Below are positions 59,601 through 64,000 of a stretch of DNA of 64,000 bases, piece by piece; position 1 is the stretch's first letter; each line of letters opens with the position of its first letter. Position numbers and translations under genes: made by a program. The notes beneath the pieces are model-generated. The model was not told the DNA's origin. It did no database searches and worked only from the letters and a program-made list of their open reading frames with translations. The stretch comes from Shewanella sp. SNU WT4 (GTDB lineage Bacteria > Pseudomonadota > Gammaproteobacteria > Enterobacterales > Shewanellaceae), in assembly GCF_006494715.1 (NCBI RefSeq), contig NZ_CP041151.1:1240001-1304000 (forward strand), read 5' to 3'.

Positions 59601-61137
59601 GAGCAAACTTTTGGCGGAAATAATCAAATAAAGAGCGCTGCTTAGTCGATAGCACGGCCATAGGGGTATCATCACCCATAGAGCCTATGGCTTCTTCGCC
59701 TTTGCTGGCCAGCACCCACACAATTTGCTCGAGCTCTTCACGGCTATAACCAAATAGCTTTTGATATTGCAGTAATTTAGCCGCTGAAAACTCGCTATTG
59801 CCTTGCTTGCCTTGGGGCAATTGTTCGGCGGGCGTGAGCACTTGGCTGTTTTTAGTCATCCACTGACGATAAGGATGGCGACGCTTAAGATCGTTATCAA
59901 TTTCAAGTGATTGATACAATTTGCCATCTAAGGTATCAAGCACTAACAATTCACCGGGGCCAACGCGCCCCTTTTCTATGACTTCATCAGGAGCGTAATC
60001 CCAAATTCCCACTTCCGAGGCCAAGGTTAAAATTCTATCTTTAGTGATGACGTAACGCGATGGTCGTAAACCATTGCGATCCACCGCGCAGGCCGCGTGA
60101 CGACCATTGGTCATAACTATGCCAGCAGGGCCATCCCATGGCTCCATATGCATAGAGTTAAAGTCATAAAAGGCTTTTAAATCATCATCCATTTCTGGAT
60201 TGCTTTGCCATGCTGGTGGAATAAGCAGGCGCATAGCGCGGAATAAATCCATGCCGCCTGAGAGCAACATATCGAGCATATTATCTAAGGACGATGAGTC
60301 TGAGCCAGTTTCATTCACAAACGGCGCCGCCATTTGTAAGTCAGGCAATAATGGCGAGCTAAATTTATAGGCGCGCGCTCTTGCCCATTGGCGGTTGCCA
60401 GTAATGGTATTGATTTCCCCATTGTGAGCTAAATAGCGAAAGGGTTGCGCCAGTGGCCATCTTGGGGAGGTGTTAGTTGAAAAGCGCTGATGAAACAGAC
60501 AAATGGCGCTTTGCAAACGTAAATCGGCTAAATCTGGATAGAACACAGGTAAGGCCGCAGGCATCATCAGCCCTTTATAAACAATGATTTGCCCAGATAA
60601 GCTTGGGATATAAAATTCAGAGTCATGCTGCAATTGCTGCTCGATGCGGCGCCTTGCCATGTATAAACGGCGCTCTAAGTCTTTTTCGCGCCAGCCAATG
60701 GGCGAATTGATTAACACTTGGGTAATGTTTGGCAAGCTCTTAAGGCCTGTTGCCCCTAAAGCTGTGGTATTGATAGGCACATCGCGCCAACCGGCGATAC
60801 TTAAGGTTTCTTTTTCGAGTTCTTTGCGTATCACTTGTTTGGCCATTTCGGCCAAGTCTGGGTCTGGGTTTAAAAACAGCATGCCAACCGCAAATTTGCG
60901 GCTTAAGTGCCAGCCTTGCTCATCGGCAATAGCTTGGAAAAATTTGACGGGTAATTGCATCAGCAAGCCGCAGCCATCGCCGGTGGCGCCATCCGCTGCC
61001 ACACCACCCCTGTGTTTCATTCTATCCAAACCTTGAATGGCGGTTCGAATAATTCTATGGCTGGCTTCGCCATCCATTTGGGCTATTAGGCCAAATCCAC
61101 AGTTATCTCTCTCGAAACTTGGATGATATAAGCTCAT
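56689..61137 (-). CDS. gltB: Glutamate synthase large subunit GltB
   Basis: A 1482-residue enzyme transferring the amide of glutamine to 2-oxoglutarate. The class II amidotransferase domain begins RDNCGFGLIA; Cys13 becomes the N-terminal nucleophile after propeptide removal. The FMN/Fe-S synthase domain (AKPGEGGQLPGDKVS, GGTGASPISSVK, CNNCATGIATQN-like 3Fe-4S cysteines) and the C-terminal beta-helix GXGXG domain follow in order. The short propeptide (12 residues) is the only departure from E. coli. The 5' leader region contains a GGAGAG...CTCTCC inverted repeat. Confidence 0.96.
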   Translation of the reverse strand: MSLYHPSFERDNCGFGLIAQMDGEASHRIIRTAIQGLDRMKHRGGVAADGATGDGCGLLMQLPVKFFQAIADEQGWHLSRKFAVGMLFLNPDPDLAEMAKQVIRKELEKETLSIAGWRDVPINTTALGATGLKSLPNITQVLINSPIGWREKDLERRLYMARRRIEQQLQHDSEFYIPSLSGQIIVYKGLMMPAALPVFYPDLADLRLQSAICLFHQRFSTNTSPRWPLAQPFRYLAHNGEINTITGNRQWARARAYKFSSPLLPDLQMAAPFVNETGSDSSSLDNMLDMLLSGGMDLFRAMRLLIPPAWQSNPEMDDDLKAFYDFNSMHMEPWDGPAGIVMTNGRHAACAVDRNGLRPSRYVITKDRILTLASEVGIWDYAPDEVIEKGRVGPGELLVLDTLDGKLYQSLEIDNDLKRRHPYRQWMTKNSQVLTPAEQLPQGKQGNSEFSAAKLLQYQKLFGYSREELEQIVWVLASKGEEAIGSMGDDTPMAVLSTKQRSLFDYFRQKFAQVTNPPIDPLREKHVMSLTTCVGREQNLFNETTGHAYRVMFGSPVLLFSDFNQLLTLDKANYRADTLNLCYDANEGLAHAIKRITDEAERLARMGTCLLVLSDRAIGSKCLVIPAIMAVGAVQQRLVDNSLRCDTNIIVETATARDPHHFAVLLGFGATAIYPYLAYESIAALAARNGEQHSTGLMINFRSGIDKGLRKIMSKMGISTVGSYRCSQLFEAVGLADDVVDMCFKGVISRIQGASFSHIEQDQKQLHKLAFQAHMPLPQGGLLKYVEDGEYHSFNPDVVTHLQQALNNKDGEAYQRFVDAVDKRPAAVLRDLLALSTSQTPVELSSVEPASKLYPRFDTAAMSIGALSPEAHEALAVAMNRLGGRSNSGEGGEDPSRFNSERNSAIKQVASGRFGVTAHYLVNAEVLQIKIAQGAKPGEGGQLPGDKVSVEIAGLRHSRPGVTLISPPPHHDIYSIEDLAQLIFDLKQINPRAMVSVKLVSEPGIGTIATGVAKAYADMITVSGYDGGTGASPISSVKYAGSPWELGLAEVHQSLVTNGLRHKIRLQVDGGLKTGLDVVKAAMLGAESFGFGTAPMIALGCKYLRICHLNNCATGIATQNKQLRDNHYHGLPQKVMNYFEFIAEEVRGYLAQLGFTHLEQLVGRCDLLTMTVGATAKQAALDLSAVLYQATPPAGSGLVWRERNPPEDIGALNQRIMADCEQALTEKTALELNYTIANTDRSVGATLSGNIARLYGRQGTKANIHLKLQGTAGQSFGVWNSQGLHMTLCGDANDYVGKGMSGGQLTLFPPHGSNFKTERSAIIGNTCLYGATGGKLFASGTAGERFAVRNSGAIAVVEGVGDNACEYMTGGIVLVLGKTGANFGAGMTGGFAYVFDQYNKFDKRLNRELVDSQAVSSSIHQQHLKALIQQHVALTQSEHGAMILNDFENWIDCFVLVKPKNIDAADLLTLDSTSSPLAVKAG

Positions 61138-61646
61138 ACGAAAATCTCCCTTGATACGACTTAACTGAGCGGGAGAGGAGTCAGCGCTAATGTAAGTCGC
61201 CTACTAACTAGCCAATGCCCGGACTCTCCAAATTATCGAGACATTAGACAAAGGTCAAATGCAAAAATGCATAAACGTTAAATAATAATCTAATTAGCTT
61301 AAAATTTCTTACTTAAGCTTACGTTGACGTAAACGTGCTTAAATTTATTAATGTCATTGTTTTAAATGGATTTTATTTGTTGCGCTGTGTGAGTGCGTCA
61401 ATTATGCCTATTTATGAAATAATGAGTTTTATTGCAGATACAGTGAATAATCGCTATCTCAAACTTTTCGCTACAACAAGGGGCAATCACTGCGATTTAT
61501 AGGAGAGTTAGCTTGATAGCTAGTGTTTATCACTGTGGTTAATCAATGCCTTAGGATATTTAGTTGTCAGCTTCAGCATTTTGTGTGGATAACGGCTGCG
61601 AAGATCAGCAAATTCTCATACAATAACCGATTTTTTAGGAGGCTTT
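61138..61646. other. Divergent gltB / radical SAM intergenic region
   Basis: About 510 bp holding both promoters. On the gltB side GGAGAG (61170-61175) pairs with CTCTCC near 61225 in the probable mRNA leader; a conserved riboswitch was not recognised. The middle is AT-rich. Confidence 0.4.
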
Positions 61647-62597
61647 GTGGGCCTAGATTCATACATCAATACCTATGGCGCCGCCTGTAAAGCACGTTTT
61701 GGTCAAAAAGTTAAAAAGCTGACTATCGATGCTAAATTCACTTGCCCGAACCGTGATGGCACCTTAGGCCGCGGTGGTTGCACCTTTTGCAATGTATCTT
61801 CTTTTAGCCACGAAGCTGGCACCGACCTTGGTATTAGCGAGCAAATTAGCCAAGGCAAATTTAGACAAAGAGATAGGCAAGCTAAAGGCTTAGGTAACAA
61901 TAAAGATGCCGCCAATGATAAGTACATCGCCTACTTTCAAGCCTATACCAGTACCTATGATGAATACGCCTTATTAAAGGCGCGCTACGATGAAGCCATT
62001 AAAGATGAGCATATCGTTGGTCTTGCTGTTGGTACTCGCCCCGATTGTGTCCCCGATGCTGTGATTGAATTATTAGCCGATTACCAAGACAAGGGGCTCG
62101 AAGTCTGGCTCGAACTTGGGCTGCAAACCGCGAATGAGCAGACCTTAAAGCGCATTAATCGTGGTCATGGCTGGCAAGAATATGCCGATACTGTAGCGCG
62201 CGCTCGCCGCGCTGGCATTAAGGTTTGTACCCATTTGATTTTGGGTTTGCCTGGTGAAACTCATCAAGATTATATGCAGACCTTAACGCAGGTACTGGAG
62301 TTAGGCATAGATGGGTTGAAGATTCACCCGCTGCACATAGTTGAAGGCAGCACTATGGCTAAGGCATGGCGCAGCGATAAACTCACCATTATGGCGCTAG
62401 AAGATTATGCCTTTAGTGTGGGGGAGATGATCCGCGCTACCCCTAAACATATTATTTATCATCGAGTTGCCGCGTACGCGCAGCGCCCTATGTTACTCGC
62501 GCCCGATTGGTGTAGTCGCCGCTGGGATGCCATGGTTGCCATTGAAGATAATCTACGAGAGTTTGGTGGCCAAGGGCAGGCATTAAGGAGCGATTAG
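61647..62597 (+). CDS. YhcC-type radical SAM protein
   Basis: A 316-residue protein of the TIGR01212/YhcC radical SAM family. The iron-sulfur cysteines are in CPNRDGTLGRGGCTFC near residues 31-46, and SAM-contacting loops (YFQAYTSTY, VGTRPDC, LELGLQTAN) follow. Its reaction is not established to my knowledge. The start is GTG 61647 with AGGAGG 4-5 bases before it, which decides the reading. It is divergent from gltB and precedes hptA by about 255 bp. Confidence 0.9.
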   Translation: MGLDSYINTYGAACKARFGQKVKKLTIDAKFTCPNRDGTLGRGGCTFCNVSSFSHEAGTDLGISEQISQGKFRQRDRQAKGLGNNKDAANDKYIAYFQAYTSTYDEYALLKARYDEAIKDEHIVGLAVGTRPDCVPDAVIELLADYQDKGLEVWLELGLQTANEQTLKRINRGHGWQEYADTVARARRAGIKVCTHLILGLPGETHQDYMQTLTQVLELGIDGLKIHPLHIVEGSTMAKAWRSDKLTIMALEDYAFSVGEMIRATPKHIIYHRVAAYAQRPMLLAPDWCSRRWDAMVAIEDNLREFGGQGQALRSD

Positions 62598-62853
62598 ACT
62601 GGTGATTAATGCCGCCATAATCATACATTCTATTTAGTTGTAATTAGTAATTATCTAATTTTAAAAGAGATAATTTAATTGTGTGCATGTTGCCGACAAA
62701 GTGACCATCTGCTAAAGATTCTGCGCAAAACTTGCCGCGATTAGATGATTGGCTGTGATTTAAGGCGCATATTTAGCAAGGTTTAAGGCTTGCGCCTTTA
62801 ACGGTAAGAGGTATCATGATGTATCTCACGCTTAGCATTTCGAGGACAATTAC

Positions 62854-63219
62854 ATGTCGCAAGCCGATTTAGACACAGTTTTGGATTTAAACACGCTCCA
62901 ACAATATTGCAATGCCATTGGCGCAACCACCTTATTAAAAAGTGTGGTGTTGTTTGAGCAGTTATTACCAGAATATGTCGGCAATTTAATTCAAGCTCAA
63001 GAGGCTTCCGATAAGGAAACTTTATGCGCAGAAGCCCACAAGTTTAAAGGTGCCGCGGGATCGGTAGGAATGAAGCGAGTCCAGCAATTCGCGCAGTTAT
63101 TACAACACGGTGAATCAGAGCAATGGTCTGAACTGCACTGTGTGTGGTTAAGTAACATAGTTGAATTTAGTGCTAAAGATTTGGCAAGCCTTAAGGCTTA
63201 TCTTGAATCTCAAGCTTAA
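62854..63219 (+). CDS. hptA: Histidine phosphotransfer protein HptA
   Basis: A 121-residue stand-alone Hpt protein: a four-helix bundle with the phosphorylatable His in EAHKFKGAAGSVG (about residue 62). In Shewanella oneidensis the Arc redox system is split into ArcS kinase, HptA and ArcA. HptA there is encoded between gltBD and oxyR, exactly this context. It would relay phosphate from ArcS to ArcA. A strong terminator follows. Confidence 0.9.
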   Translation: MSQADLDTVLDLNTLQQYCNAIGATTLLKSVVLFEQLLPEYVGNLIQAQEASDKETLCAEAHKFKGAAGSVGMKRVQQFAQLLQHGESEQWSELHCVWLSNIVEFSAKDLASLKAYLESQA

Positions 63220-63237
63220 GCTTGCGACTGTTTGATT

Positions 63238-63261
63238 AAGAGGCCTAGGGCCTCTTTTTTT
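63238..63261 (+). terminator. Intrinsic terminator of hptA
   Basis: AGAGGCC-TAG-GGCCTCT followed by T6. Confidence 0.9.
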
Positions 63262-63367
63262 ATGGGCGCGCGTTTAATAACTGTGAGGTGGCACTTGAAT
63301 CTAAGCGCTAGGAGTATGCTAAAGTAATAGGACTTTTGAATTTAAACTGCACAAGGCAATCGAATTC

Positions 63368-64000
63368 ATGAAACACCTTCCCAGCCTTAAAAATTTGTAT
63401 TACCTAGTACATCTGCATCAAGAACAAAACTTTAATCGCGCCGCCAAGGTGTGCCATGTGAGTCAGTCAACCTTATCCAGTGGTATTCAAAATCTGGAAG
63501 AGCAGTTAGGCCATCAACTGATTGAGCGTGACCATAAATCGTTTATGTTTACCGCCATTGGCGAAGAAGTGGTGCGCCGCTCCCGTAACTTACTGACAGA
63601 TGTGGATGACTTAGTCGAATTAGTCCAAAACCAAGGCGCGCCGATGACAGGCACCATACGTTTAGGTTGTATCCCGACCATAGCGCCGTTTTTATTAAGC
63701 CGCTTAGTGCGCCATTGTCAGACTAACTACCCAGAACTTACTTTATTACTGAAAGAAGATACCACCGACAGGTTGCTCGGTGCCTTAGGCAAAGGCGAGC
63801 TTGATTTATTGCTGCTGGCATTACCTGTGGATACCCAAGGCTTTCATAGCATGAAAGTTGGGGTTGACCCGTTTAAGATGGTGATGCATAGCGACTTAAA
63901 AGAAGGCGTGCATGTGCCTATTGATTATCAGCAACTGCCCGATGAAAGTATTTTCTTGCTGCAAAGCGAGCATTGCATCACAGGGCATGCGATTACCGCT
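63368..64000 (+). CDS. oxyR: Peroxide-sensing LysR-type regulator OxyR, 5' part (runs off window end)
   Basis: The first 211 codons of a LysR regulator starting at ATG 63368. The helix-turn-helix (FNRAAKVCHVSQSTLSSGI) and the inducer domain opening (GTIRLGCIPTIAPFLL) are intact. The peroxidatic Cys sits in LLQSEHCITGHA, equivalent to E. coli C199; its partner (C208) lies just beyond the window edge. The family member is OxyR rather than a generic LysR because of this segment and the position next to hptA. Confidence 0.88.
   Translation, partial: MKHLPSLKNLYYLVHLHQEQNFNRAAKVCHVSQSTLSSGIQNLEEQLGHQLIERDHKSFMFTAIGEEVVRRSRNLLTDVDDLVELVQNQGAPMTGTIRLGCIPTIAPFLLSRLVRHCQTNYPELTLLLKEDTTDRLLGALGKGELDLLLLALPVDTQGFHSMKVGVDPFKMVMHSDLKEGVHVPIDYQQLPDESIFLLQSEHCITGHAITA

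Overview
The window reads as a chromosomal segment of a Shewanella-like gammaproteobacterium. The evidence is the gene order rpsU-yqeY-dnaG-rpoD; plsY diverging from folB-folK-uppP; exeA/gspA-gspB; hemL; erpA; tyrS diverging from an M23 peptidase and anmK; mtnN; gltBD; a stand-alone Hpt protein (HptA of the Shewanella Arc relay) and oxyR. All calls come from reading the sequence; no database search was run.

Layout. 1-0.8 kb holds the 5' part of a tyrosine recombinase gene and, next to it, a well-formed integron attC site (667-792). 0.9-9.7 kb is ordinary chromosome: a DUF3634-type membrane protein, the putrescine ABC operon potFGHI with a terminator after potF, a DAACS-family symporter, an FMN reductase, a DUF1904/tautomerase-like protein and a PgpB-type phosphatase. 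9.9-17 kb is more accessory: a TonB-dependent receptor with an AT-rich, mosaic-looking segment, a DMT exporter, an Nramp-fold transporter lacking the metal-binding motifs, a CARB/RTG-type class A beta-lactamase and an orphan small gene. 17.3-23.5 kb is the acid-stress lysine decarboxylase locus cadC-cadB-cadA.

23.6-25.7 kb is a nest of insertion sequences. An IS110-family transposase fragment and an IS3-family orfA fragment flank an intact 1.54 kb relative of IS50 (Tn5). Its inner end is identical to the 19 bp Tn5 inner end. A tRNA-Ile2 (CAU) gene follows.

26.3-64 kb is core housekeeping: the macromolecular synthesis operon; tsaD; a membrane protein with a helix-turn-helix-like tail; plsY; folate genes; uppP; rlmA; an Lpp-like lipoprotein; cca; gspAB; nhaD; hemL; a DUF6776-like protein with erpA; a DUF2750 protein; anmK; an M23 peptidase; tyrS; a small-membrane-protein cluster (SnoaL-like, TRIC, DUF2721, CobD-like) ahead of mtnN; gltDB; a YhcC-type radical SAM protein; hptA; and oxyR, which is cut by the window end.

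Themes. Polyamine and lysine metabolism appears twice (putrescine import; lysine decarboxylation with cadaverine export). Envelope biogenesis is spread across the core (uppP, plsY, pgpB, lpp, M23 peptidase, anmK, gspAB). Stress and redox regulation sits at the right end (hptA, oxyR). Mobile DNA is confined to the left third. The most notable items are the attC site beside the recombinase, the Tn5-like element, the altered-motif Nramp-fold transporter and the beta-lactamase. Short 7-13 bp tandem repeats recur in several intergenic gaps.
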